Shown piece after piece: positions 1 through 29,013 of a DNA stretch of 64,000 nt. This DNA is from Bimastos eiseni (lineage: Eukaryota; Annelida; Clitellata; Crassiclitellata; Lumbricidae), in NCBI GenBank assembly GCA_959347315.1, contig OY365810.1, positions 30,246,234 to 30,310,233 on the forward strand. The letters run 5' to 3'. The first letter of the stretch is position 1. Every line of letters begins with the position of its first letter. The notes beneath the pieces are model-generated. The model saw only the letters and a list, made by a program, of their open reading frames with translations, ran no database searches and was not told the origin of the DNA. Both the position numbers and the translations under genes were made by a program.

Positions 1-852
1 AAAGCGAGTAACGTTTATGGCGAAAGTTGGGAAACCGAGAATAGAAGTTAGGACTGCTATAGAGATTGATTCCCGCTGTATGCCCCGTTAAGATCAACTC
101 AGCTTCTTTAGCTTGGCGGCGTTGGTAAAATGAGCAGTTGGATAGCGTCTTGCATGGCTGTCACACGTAGATTTGGCTCCTGTAGGCTACGTTAGACTTG
201 TTTTCGTATGTTATAGACCTACTGCTAGGCCTATATGTCATTGTAATTGTAGGCCAACTGAAATTGTAATTGAAAACTTTTATAGCGCCACTCGTAATCC
301 GAGGTGCTCATGTAGCCGAATCTTATAGTGATATCTGTGTCAGCTTGAATTAATAAAGAACATGAGCTTATTAGAGCCTAATATTATTAAGAGCGACTTT
401 TAGTAATAAGTCTTAATTTCAATCAACATAACATAACAGAGCTTAATAGTGTCACAGAAGACATGCGCCTTTGTGGGAAGTTGAGAACCAATTCTTCTGT
501 CTCCGTCTTCCTTCTCTGTTGTCTTCCCTCTCCCGTCCTCTGCCTTCGAACATTTATTACCCGAATTCCGTGTTCAACGTGTGCAACGACCGAGATCAAT
601 ATTGTGAATAGAATTTGATATTTAGAAGTTGAGCTGTCGTTTGAAAAATAACGCAAGAATATTGCTTTGTGCTTAGTGTAATCATGAATTTCTATAATAA
701 TATCAAAGATAATCTCGTCAACCTAAAATTTGCACCATGGACTGTAATTTCTAGTCACAAAACATTGTAGACATCTATGGCATATTCAAGGGGAAGCCTT
801 GAAACGTTCCGCTATTATTTAGTGTTGATTTTTTAAATATTGCCAAGTAAAA
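1..852. other. Upstream flank of NAA10, no gene seen
   Basis: AT-rich sequence before the NAA10 start codon. It presumably holds the promoter and 5' untranslated region, but I see no convincing TATA box, CpG cluster or conserved motif that would place them. The open frames here are short and show no recognisable domain. One copy of the TAGGCCTA octamer lies at 226-233. Confidence 0.5.
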
Positions 853-6478
<5,626 letters not shown>

Positions 6479-6687
6479 TTGATTTTCACTCTCACCCTTT
6501 AAATATATACATGTGTATATATTGCTGCATCATAAAAAAGGATGAAATATCGTCACATGTGTGACTATGTTGTGACGGCAAAGTCTTACTAGCTACTCTG
6601 AACACTGTCTAAAATGAATTTGATTGTCTTTTCCTATGAATGGTACCTTGGCCATATTATAATAATAATAATTTTATAAGGGCTTGG

Positions 6688-7915
6688 GGCCGTCCACATA
6701 TCACGTACGCAGCAAGAGGGGTTTCAAATTTCGACGATTTTGCGTACGGTGGGGGAGAGTGTCCCGAAAATATGTAGGCATGCAAATATAATTGTCTAAT
6801 TATGACGTCCACAATACAGAATATGAAAATCAGAACTGTAAACCTAATCACAGACTATATGCCTGCTTAATCAATTTTATGTAACATTAAAACGGTTTCA
6901 AATGCAAGTGTTGTTAGTGTATTATTTCTTCACAGAGTTGTATGGTCTCGAGACAGTTTTTTAGTGTCTCGGAAGCCTGCTGTCTCGGTCTCGAGGTAGT
7001 GTCTCGAATTTTTAGAAACTGTCTTGAAGTGAAAGTCTTATTCTGTCTCGAACAAGCAGTCTCGATAAGTTTCGCGTTAACTGTCTTACAATTTTGCGCT
7101 AGAAACTGAAACCGGAATTTACGATAAACGGTAATTCTGGTTAACGCGTGAGTCACATGATACTGAAATCAATTCAATTGTCTTAAGGTGGAAAAATGTC
7201 TGAGAGAGAACCTGAAAATGCGAAGTTTGCGTTGACGCAATTTGAAGTCGGGCCTAATTACAAACAATAGCTATTGGCTATTAGTTTGTCATTGATGTAA
7301 GACCACCATAACCGAAACGATCGGAACAACTTCTGAGTTTCTCAGGGTGAGTAAGGATATGTGCAAATTTATAATTTCATTTGGTATCGAATTTGCTTGT
7401 TTAAAATCGTCTAGAAGATTTCAGACGTGCTTTCTTTATACTATTCAGAAGATAGGCCGAAGAAGAATATCGAAAAAGATAAAACTAGGCAATATAAAAA
7501 CTGTTCTTGGGAATTTATACACTATACATTATAATTAAGTTTCAAATTGAAATTACAAATGAACCTTATTCCCGAAAACTGTTAGATTAGTATTTTACAG
7601 CCTTTTATTTAGGATTACTTGCCTTTTACTGTCTTGAACCTAGTGTCTCAGTCTCAGTATCTCACTGTCTCGGTCTCGTCTTGAAGTTTAAGGTCTTGCC
7701 TACAACACTGTTTCTTCATAACGGTTAACAAATTTAAGCTGTTAAATATGATGCTTAACAAAAATAAATAGCCTATGGTAATATCAATGTCTTATAGATG
7801 TTTTAGCTATTTAACCTTTGCAATGGGGTGGGGAAAGCTCAAATGTACGTGATGCAACAGGGAGAGGGGGGGTCCGAAAATCCGATTTTTTGCGTACGTA
7901 ATATGTGGATGGGCC
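6688..7915. mobile_element. DNA transposon with about 24-bp terminal inverted repeats (outer element)
   Basis: The left end (6688-6710) and the reverse complement of the right end (7892-7915) share a terminal repeat around ccacatat and acgtacgc, with few differences. Just inside, both ends repeat a gattttgcgtacg-like block. No transposase coding is visible, so it is non-autonomous. Its middle is occupied by the separate hAT-like element at 6933-7710. Superfamily and target duplication were not determined. Confidence 0.6.
6933..7710. mobile_element. hAT-like element nested in the outer transposon
   Basis: It starts cagagttgta and ends tacaacactg, so the termini are inverted repeats of the CAG...CTG type. 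It is flanked by a perfect 8-bp direct duplication, tttcttca, at 6925-6932 and 7711-7718, which is the hAT hallmark. Subterminal regions at both ends are packed with gtctcg repeats (about 6954-7065 and 7634-7690), as in hAT subterminal arrays. There is no transposase frame. The exact duplication suggests a relatively recent insertion into the older element. Confidence 0.8.
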
Positions 7916-8715
7916 TTTTCTGTATCTCCCTTTGGACTGGATAATAGGCACAACTGAATTCGCATAGTGTAGCTGCCGACATGTGTTGATGCTATGTTAT
8001 GCGCCAATATGGAAATCGCGTAGCTATTGAGCCAGTTCCCAACTGATTGTAACGGTGAACATGCAGGAGTTTTCTGTTCGCTGCCACTGACATTTTAGCT
8101 CAACATTTTTCAAACAAAAACACTAGCAAATCATTTTATAGCATGCACTATCGTGTGATTGCACAGACCATTTTGTTATGAAAGTCAGATTCTGTCCAAA
8201 AAAAATGTGTTTCTCATAAGCTGTATGAGTGTGTGTTTTAAACATTTCGAGTGAACAGCTTTGGCAAAGTATAGTTCTTTTTCTAAGGCTGAATGTCACA
8301 GTCTACATATCATGTATTGCTTGACACAAAACAATTCCATTCAACAATTTACTATATGTAGTTCCCAGTTAATATTGATTAACATTGCAAATCCTCACTC
8401 TTTAAAACATTATTACAGCATAACATTAATTCTTTAGAGATCAACAGCAATTAATGTCAATTGTTTTGGTATTTTGGGTTAGAAACTGATGAACTACAAG
8501 ATCTACAGTAAAATGTCAGTTGATCAGAGAGGTGACTGCAACGAGTAATGTTTGGAGTATGACTCCAGCTGAAGCTGTTTATATGTCCTGATTTGATTGA
8601 TTTAAGTAGCTAAATAAAAGTAAATATGGCCATTAAGAGTTAGGCCTTACATCTTGTTTAGAACTGTTTCTCTAAGTGCAATTCAAAAACAAACATTATA
8701 AATTATATGGGGATT

Positions 8716-8761
8716 AACTAATGTATTTCCTTATATGTCCATATAAGGAAATACATTAGTT
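8716..8761. repeat. Perfect 46-bp palindrome
   Basis: A 22-base arm beginning aactaatgtatttcc is followed after two bases by its exact reverse complement. The loop is too small for a typical microRNA precursor. No flanking duplication was found. Confidence 0.75.
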
Positions 8762-11710
8762 CAGAAGTCTCTATCCAGTTAAAATCAATGTTCTGTTGTT
8801 AGCAACACATGCCTCTTAAGTACATAGTCCTCTCATTGGGCAGAAGCAATTAGCACTGGCTACTCTTGGAAATTGGCAATTTGTTAGCACTAATATCCTA
8901 AACAATGCAAATTTAAACAACTTATTGTTGCATTATGATTTAATAAACATGTCTTCATGTTGAGTGTTTTTCACTTTTCAGCAATTAGTTATTGTTTGGT
9001 TACTGTAGAACAAAAAGAAAGAAATGTTTTCAGTATATCTAACCTGGAAAGTGTTAAAATAACTTGTTGAGCAAACTTATGAATATAAACCGTCATACTA
9101 ATGATCATGCTCAGTTTTACTTTACATTGTTTGGCCAGTATTCAAAATTTCGGCATTGAACAATACTGCTGGCATGTGGTGTCTTTGGATATGGGGAAAG
9201 ACAGACTGAATTTGCAATGAAGCCTCACCAAGCAATAGATTATTTTAAAATAATTTTATGCTTTCAAAGAAGTCGTTAGAAAAGGCAGAATCTAAGAGAC
9301 ATTTCAAAATTTAATGTAATAACTACCATCACACGTACTGTATATTATTCTTACCTGTACTACAACCTTCTAAGTTTACACAGTGGAATTGTTATAGATA
9401 AATACCATTAACAAAAAGGCTTTCATTATTCCATTGATATACATGTAGCATACCTCCACTAACTGCAATAAACTAACGGCAACTGTACACGCAGCATTAT
9501 TTATGATGCTCGTTCACATTTATAAAGTCTTGTCATAGTATATTCTCAAGACTTGAAAATTGTGAATAATTGTGCTTTGCACCAAAGTCAACATGCCAAT
9601 ACACAAAAATTCAGAGAACAGCATATTATTCACAGACAAAGACAATGCCACATTTTAAAATCAGATATACACAAAATTAAGAATCAAACCTCGGACTATA
9701 GCCATGCAAAAAAACCGTGTAGGCAATTATTACATCAGATGGACTTGAAGCAGTAAAAAGTGTTAGCAATGCTGTCCTTAAAAATTATGTGCACAATAGT
9801 ATACATTAGTAAAGAAAACATTGAAACTGTGAAGGAAACAAGTGTATTTTCCTTCAACAACCGGATGAATATGCCCCAAATGAATTTAACACTAAAAGAA
9901 TTTAACATGTACTTGCAAGCAGTTCAAAACTCAGCAAGTTATCATTATCACACTTACTTATAAACAAAACATTTTTATTTTCATGCACAGACCCAGCATG
10001 ACAAGATGGTGATAGGCATATTCTTTTCCATAAAGGACTTGTGCTGGGTTCTTGTGCATGGCCTTCATCTTGGAAAGCCTGAACCCACAGCCAATTCAGC
10101 ATTCAATCAACCACAAGATACCTTGGCCAACTGGTTGAATGCTAACACACTACATTTCAGCACAAGCTGTGGTGTGCCTACGAAAGTGACCTGGAGATCA
10201 GATGCCATATCAAACCATGGCAATGAATAGTAACCTCTCGTGGACTTTGACTACAGTTAAACACACCTTAAAGCCAGTCAATCCTTTAATTTACACTGAA
10301 CGCTTAAAGAAGAAGCACTGTACCTGATATTGGAGAACCTCCTATTCAGCTTGCTAAGCTTAAAACGACAGATTTGTACACTATAGTCAGGAAGAATCTC
10401 CTTACTATGTTCCTTCACAAGGTTTTTCCAGGTGCAAGAAATTCCTCTGGTCTAATTTGGGCATAACTTGTCTGATTTTGCCCTATACAGAAGGACCTGC
10501 ATGGAATCAGATACCAAACACTGCAGTAGTAATGCATGTGAAACAAACTGCACAATAAGGATCAGTGATTTGGAACAGAAATACATGAAAAATTGTAACC
10601 AAATAATTACACGCGTCAACAACCACTCAATTGCAACACATTTGCCATTTTGAGTTCATAACCAGTGGCAGCCAAGCTCAATTTCTCAAGCACTCAACAT
10701 ACCTTCAAACCAGTTTTGACCCTTTAACGAGGAGCGTACACTAAACTGTATGGAAATCAATGCATCTCGTCATTAATGGGTTAAACTAAAAACTTCTCAG
10801 CCTCTAAAACATACTCTGAATGACACCTGAAACTGACAGCTATGACAATGTTACATGATTTTTCTTAAATTTACACATAATTATATACTGAATCACACTA
10901 AACTGTGATCATAATTACCTAAAAGCATTCAGAAGTCAGGCAATAGTTTAGCGTCAATATCTGCAATGTTAACTTATACGACAAAGCAAATGAAATAGCA
11001 AAAATAATAAAAATAACAGTAATAATAAATCATGAACAGTAATTACACCAGCTGCATGATTCAGTTTTAGTAATAATGCAGAACTGGGAATAAGTTAAAG
11101 GTAGTTTAGAAGACAGAAGTCCAGACCAAGGTTAGGTTTCATCAAATAGAAGTAAGCGAAATCTGTAATACAATTTGGACGAATTTCAGTGGCTACAACA
11201 CAGCTCTGATGCTAAAAAAATCAGGATGTTCAGTGTCAGAACCCTAGTGTAATATGCCAGTTGGCCGGCTGTGTTAAGAACAACAAACAGATGACAAGAA
11301 CATGGCTGAATTCAACTGTGCCTTAGAGTGGTTAAGGCAGCAATGTCATAGAAATCACAAATTCTGTTGCAGCTGCCAAAACCAGCATCGTCAGATACTG
11401 AAAATCAATTGCCAAAAGAAGTTGTACTAGAGTGAAACCATCAATTAAAGTTAATTGAAACCCACAAAATCCAGAAATCGCACTGAAAAGTAGCAGCAAA
11501 ATTGACAGATGATGAGATGAAATACTAAAATCCATTGTTCATGAATCATTTGAATAATAAAATTTAACACAAGATACAAGTTGTCCAAAATGCACAGAAG
11601 TGCAAAAACAATAAAAACGTAAGGTTAATTCTAGGAATTCACAAAAAAGCCAGACATCTCTCAATTTACGACTGCCTGTTTTCCATTCGCATGACAGCAA
11701 GCGGTGCCAC

Positions 11711-23218
<11,508 letters not shown>

Positions 23219-23589
23219 TTAAACGCCATATAACATTAAAGGAACTAAGTGGAAAAGCGGAAGTGTCATACGATAAAATTAATGCTCTTGGTAGTTGCGA
23301 TGCTCGCCATAAATTCATTTAGCGCCATCATTTTGATTACAAATATAAAATCTTCCGTTTCAATTCAAAATGACGACCCGCAGTATTACTAGTCTGCAAG
23401 TGCAGCAGGAACCCTTAAAGGCAAGTTTCGACCCATAAATTACAAGATTCAAAATTAATAGTTCGGAAGCGGAAATAAAAAACAGATTGCCTCGATTCAA
23501 TTGGCAACTAGGCTAATTTACTAACCAACCCTTTGACCTTTTTACAAAACATTTCACTTCTCCCGTGCCTTACTCTTCTAGGCTATTAG

Positions 23590-24140
23590 CTTATAACTCT
23601 TCGTTTGTCCGCACTCTTGGGATCAACTTCGACAAGTCGACGACGTAGGCCCCGCATCACTCAGCTACCTCATGCCAGTTATAAGCTAGTATGCCATACA
23701 CGTCTATGACTTTCTGCGATAGCGCCCAATAATCGTACTTGACTACAAAACTGTATGCACATTGGTCATCTCCATTATTCATTCCAAACTCGATTACTGC
23801 AATTCAACTCGACTATTCTCGAATATTTACACTCTCGTCTGGTATAAGTCTATATAATGCTTTCCACATTGAAGACCGAACTATTCAAGCTATCCAGAAT
23901 TTATTCCTACGAGCACCATCATCACCGAATATAAACGTAATGCGTAGGCCTTCTACGCTACATGTGTACTACTCACTCGACCTCTCCGGATTTTGATCTG
24001 GCAGTGCTGGCACCGGAGGAAACGAAAAGATTGGCTATTGCGGACTTTATTTCATATAGTCCCTGTTAGTAAGCCGGATTTCAATTTGTGAGTGCTGATA
24101 ATTGTTTCCCGAAATTCCCGAAGATTTAGATTACATGACA
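23590..24140 (+). mobile_element. Degraded LINE reverse-transcriptase 3' portion
   Basis: Translating across frameshifts gives RTLGINFDKS, then HITQLPHASYKL, then LVISIIHSKLDYCNSTR. These correspond to the family motifs L-G-V-x-x-D-x-x-L, H-I-x-x-x-x-x-x-x-x-x-L and the well-known S-K-L-D-Y-C-N-S of CR1/L2/Jockey-type elements. The 3' end (24035-24140) resembles the ACATT-tailed family seen at 42735, 44640 and 52783. It is clearly a pseudogene copy. Confidence 0.7.
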
Positions 24141-24397
24141 CACTAGCCATTCAAGGCACCCATCGCGTTATAGGCCTAATCTGATTTAACCAACGCCGCC
24201 GCCTAGCGAAAGAAGAACTAGTCAATCCTGGGGTAGCGGGAATAGAAGTCGCTAAGCCCTACTTTGTTCTGCCCGCCAGTGTGTTCTCCATACTCTACGC
24301 CCCCTTCCAAGTTTAAATGCTAATTTTAATCGACCTCTGAACTGAATAATTGTATGACTTCCATGGATCGATATAGCATGGTTAAAATATATATGGT

Positions 24398-24521
24398 GCC
24401 TTCTCTGCTCATGCAGAATCCTTTACACCATGCAGTGACGATGCTAATATATATATATATATATATATATATTAGCATCGTCACTGCATGGTGTAAAGGG
24501 TTCTGCATGAGCAGAGAAGGC
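24398..24521. repeat. 124-bp near-perfect palindrome with TA core
   Basis: The arms beginning gccttctctgctcatgcag are exact reverse complements on both sides of a (TA)n centre near 24459, with one mismatched pair. As a result the same peptide can be read from both strands. It is immediately followed by another TA run (24522-24545). It could form a cruciform in DNA or a long hairpin in RNA. Confidence 0.9.
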
Positions 24522-26739
24522 TTTATATATATATATATATATATGCCTAATTATGACGCATGATCTCAAGAAATCCGTCAAAGGCGACGAATAATGTACG
24601 TAACAGTTACCATGGTAACGATTATGTTCATCACGCTGTCTCATTTTTAAGTGTTGTAGCTGGGTCATTACTCATACATTACCAGTGCCAACCCCAAGCC
24701 TATATAAAGGAGGAGGGCGACGCTTATCATTTTTACGACATAATTTTTGCGTTACACAAGCAACTAAATCGGCCACAAGACACATTTTATAAGTGTTAGA
24801 AATCAACGTAGCATAGAATGTGGCCTGTGTTTTAGTAATAGTATACCCTCGCTCTTTCTTATTGCCAGACAAAAACATCTAAATAGCGCTGATAAAGTCA
24901 GATATAAATCTGCATATTCATAATAATGTCAGCATAATAATGTTAGAAACATCCACGTGCTTGCACTTTGCGTTGGAACAGATAAGACAGAGGAATCCGC
25001 CAAAACAGTATTGTAACTTTTCTTGCAATAACAATTAATTTCTATTGCAGATTGTAAGCCATCGATGACGCTACTACGTCCACATCGGTAACAATATGAC
25101 AACAACAAAACCGCGACTTCACAATGTATATCGCGGGATATGCGTGTTGTTGCATGGGGCATCAAAACTCCTCTATACACTGTATGAGTTTCTAGATTTG
25201 CATTAATACAGGTCTTTCGTGTCTTCTTCAAAATACTGAAATCACAAAGAAAAGATCTAATTTACCAACAGCTTCTCAGAGCGTCATGAGGTTACCACGC
25301 ATATTCCCACTGATTCGTTAAACAACCTGCAAGCATGGGCGCAATCTGAAATTCCAGATAATATTGGGGCGGTTCATCACGCAGTGACAAGAGTTTCTAG
25401 CAATAAATAAGGATTTTCAAAACAAGTTTACTTGTCAACCCTGAGCGAGGCGAAATATTTAACCCCAGTTTTTAGGTTCTTCTAACTCGTCTGAGTTCTT
25501 TGATTTCTCAATCAAACCTGTCTGAAATGAATATAGCCCAAATCATTGTTAAAGCAAGCATGCGTTTTAAATGAAACATAGGCCTAAGCCACATAAGCTG
25601 TCAGGTCTACACGTATAGACCTTGCATAGGAAACAAATAGGCCTTTCAGTGCCGTCCAAAATAGTTAATGCAGAGTCTAGACGTCATTTGCCGACGCCTC
25701 ACTAACACGTGTAGCGAGGTTTTATCAGTAACTCAGCCTCGGTTATGACCTTATGGGTCTCTGTTGCAGCGTTTGAGGCAGCCTTGCATGGCAGCAGTTG
25801 CAGTGCTCTAGTAGGCACAGAGGCCTCGATGCGCGCAGGCTACTTTGACGCGCCAGAGAACTTTCTTACAGCATGCGTAATACGTAGGCGCGTAGCAGTT
25901 GACTTGGTTGGCCAGATGTAGGGTTAGGGTTTAACCTCACCAGTCAATATATATCAAATTTGGAAAACTGTTTTAGAATATCGATCGAGTGCGCATCTAT
26001 GTATAATATTATTATGCGGTAGCGATTGATAGCAAAATTGATTAGCTTTAGCGCGAAAATAATTCTACTTCGTTGTCGAATGTCGTCGAAGTTGCTGGAT
26101 ATAGCCTAAGTGGCGTCGAGTTCGATGTTTACCTCGTTCTATCTGTCTCCATCTCATCAGTTATCATTGCCAATAGATGAACATTTCGGGGAGATTGAGT
26201 CGATTAGGTCATCTTTCACCGTCGGGGAAATTTTCCCGACTGCGGGGTTTAGTTGTCACTTTCAATTGGAGATCATTGTACAATGTACAGACTGTACACA
26301 ATGAGGACGATCTGCTGTTTTGTACATCTGCAATTCTGCATTTCTATAAGTCTGTAATGGTCTAAGAAAAGACCGTTTCAGACTCTATTCTACACGTAAA
26401 TGGACCGTGTTTTCAGCGACCATTGACATGGCGCTGTTATAAGGAAAGGCAGACAAACCGTTAAGATAGAGAAATTTTTTGAGTCGACTGTCGACTTTGT
26501 GTCTGTCAATTCTGAATTGACTCTGAGTTAACTCTGATTCGACTCTGATTCGATTCTAAGTTCGCACTGATACAAACTTCAGAGATAGAATGCTTTGAAG
26601 AATGCTAAGAACATTACTTCAGAGAAGCTCTGTGTTAACATTTCTAAAGTTGTGGCCTTGGAAACTAGTCTACCCTCATAGATTACGTCTCATTTACCGG
26701 ACAGGAAGCGGCAATGGATTCAGCGCGATCAGCAAAACA

Positions 26740-27195
26740 TCAGAAATACAGACATACAGAATTGCAAAATTGCCGAAATGCAGAATTGCAGGTTTGCCGA
26801 AATACAGAATTGCAACAATACAGAATAACTGAAATGCAGAATTGCAGAATTAGAATTCTGTATTTGAAACATTGGTGTAGTAAAAAAAGGATCCTTTCCC
26901 ATAGACCTTTGCCTAAGACGGTGCTAAGACCATCGCTATACGAATGAGCTTAAAACGGGTTTTTCAGCGGGCATGCATAGTAACATTTCTAGTGTGAAAG
27001 CATGGGAAAGTGCTTCACGGATTATATCTCGGTTACGAAGCAGGATACAATATTGGACCCACCGCCATCAGTATAATAGCAGAATTGCAGAATTGGAGAT
27101 CTGCGGAATTGCAAATATGCAGAATTGCAGAATTGCAATAATGCAGAATTGCATAAATGCAGATCAGAAATGCAGCATTGCAGAAATGCTGAATT
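26740..27195. repeat. gcagaatt-type degenerate tandem repeats, two blocks
   Basis: Blocks at about 26745-26855 and 27075-27195 are built of cagaattgcagaat-like units of roughly 8 to 15 bases. Each block is followed by a similar ctaagaccatcgc or ttagaccatcgcc sequence (26932 and 27211), so the block plus flank may itself be duplicated. Open frames here are repeat translations. Confidence 0.65.
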
Positions 27196-29013
27196 AAAAA
27201 AAGGTTTTCTTAGACCATCGCCATGAGATACATATACATCATAAATATTGAAATAGTCTATAAATACCATTGGAAGATCAGTGATTGTAAACTACGCTTT
27301 GTTCATTCATTCATTAAAAGAGTTTGTGTAGCTCCTCTTGACTGCGACTACTAAGATGCGCTCCCAACCTCAGCGCGGCCGAATAAATTGTGCTCAAACT
27401 AATTATGCATTTTGTCAACTTTCAATTCTGGATTAAGATCTTTTGGTTTTAGTCGCGTATGTGGTTTCTTTTCCAACTTAATCTTGTCTGTTGACTATGA
27501 CAATTATTGGTACGTGATTTCTACCTGAGGTCGTGTTTCAAGTTGCGACCTGTCAGCTTCATACCGAGAATAAACCAAATCGATTGATTGATCGATTGCA
27601 ACTGCTGTAGTGAAAAGGAAGGATGATGATGATCAGTAATGTCGCTTTTATGAAAGCAATGTCTAGGAAGTTCATGATAAGAAACCTGAATAGAAAACTA
27701 AATAAAAGAATGGACACAGAAATAATAATTTGCTGAGAATAGTAGGTTACGTGATTCAACACGATAGACAGATAGGAGGTGATTGTTAATGTACGTCCTC
27801 ATCAAGTAGCCTATTCGGTGCGAATCTCTTATTTCAGGAGAAGAATTCTTGCGGATTTCCTATAATATGCCAATTGCAGATATATTAAAATACTTCCATA
27901 ATGCTGGTTATACTACTTTGCTCAGAATAGGCCTATTTAGTCCGGAGCCCGGACGACTAAACAGCGTTATAATTATTGTGTATAAAAATGTGTAAGTGTT
28001 GGGATACCTAATTACTTATATATAATATATATATAACGACATACAGATAATATGTGTTTCCACTTTGTAATCATGTACACATATTTTTAGTTCTATCTTA
28101 AAATATGCTAAAAATATTATAAATAATGATCTTTCTAAAATCAACAGTCCTTTTAATGATCAGGCCATTTATTTGCACATGGCGAGGATGTAGGGAGGGA
28201 AGCGTTAAATAGAAATGCAACGGATGACATCTGTATTGACCTATTAATGTCAGCGGCAGCGGAGGGAGTGGCAGCTATAGCCCGGTGACGTTTCAGTTGA
28301 CATATGACATCAGACTTCTGTTAACTGCATTGAAAGCACAGTCATTCGTTCGGTCACATGTGCTGTAAAATAATGTTTGCACGGCGCTAACGACGTCAGA
28401 TTAAACAAAACGACCAAGCATCTACTCTCCGATGGCTCCTGTTGCTGCTGCTGCTGCTACCTCTCCATCATTGGCCAGTGTCACGTGATCTCCGCCCCCA
28501 CCCCCCACCCACCCATCCACAGTGCATGGTCCTGAGGCAGAAGTTATCTACGCCAACCCACACGACGTCAAAGCGTCCCCTATACTGGCGTACGGCTTTG
28601 GATGGCGCCCAGCGCTCGCCTACATCCAGAGGCTTCAGGGACGTTGGTCACCTTATAGGGAGATTTCTTAGGAGCACCTCCAAGTGATCGAAACACTTCA
28701 GGTATACACTAGGGAGGCGACGCTCAATCTGAAGTCTGAATCTAGCCAGACACAATTTTAGTCAAGCAATTCAGAACTATCGCGCCGCCATATTTGGTGC
28801 CGTAGAACATCCTTTGTACTCGTCCCATTGTCCTTTCAACCGCAAGACTTAACAGTAGAAGGTTATTTTGTAGTGCATAGACACTTAAGAGCGAGTCACG
28901 ACGAAGTCACGAGAGTTAGACTTGCAAAAAGATCATCGTCGCATTGAAGTCTGAAATTATTCTCAACGATCGCGAGATTCTTCTGGAGAACTGGTCAAAA
29001 GGAGAGAGAGAAG

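Larger units (their letters stand above)
6479..11710. other. Convergent region between NAA10 and the kinase gene
   Basis: About 5.2 kb between two tail-to-tail genes. It contains the nested transposons at 6688-7915 and a perfect short palindrome at 8716-8761. The remainder is AT-rich unique-looking sequence that must include both 3' untranslated regions. An AATAAA at 8613-8618 could serve NAA10, and a reverse-strand one near 9974 could serve the kinase, but neither is supported beyond the hexamer. No NAA10 C-terminal exon could be recognised here. Confidence 0.5.

Noticed and set aside
8716..8761. MicroRNA precursor
   Set aside because: The stem is perfect but the loop is two bases, unlike a Dicer-processed hairpin; kept only as a palindrome.
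25920..25940. Telomere-like tagggttagggttt
   Set aside because: Only two units, too short to suggest an internal telomere.
26714..27197. Frames rich in the pattern QNCRNAEL
   Set aside because: They are translations of the gcagaatt tandem repeat.
28442..28687. An open frame upstream of the SLC6 start, beginning with a leucine run
   Set aside because: It resembles a signal peptide only because of a gctgctgctg repeat; it lies in the probable SLC6 promoter or 5' untranslated region and has no domain.
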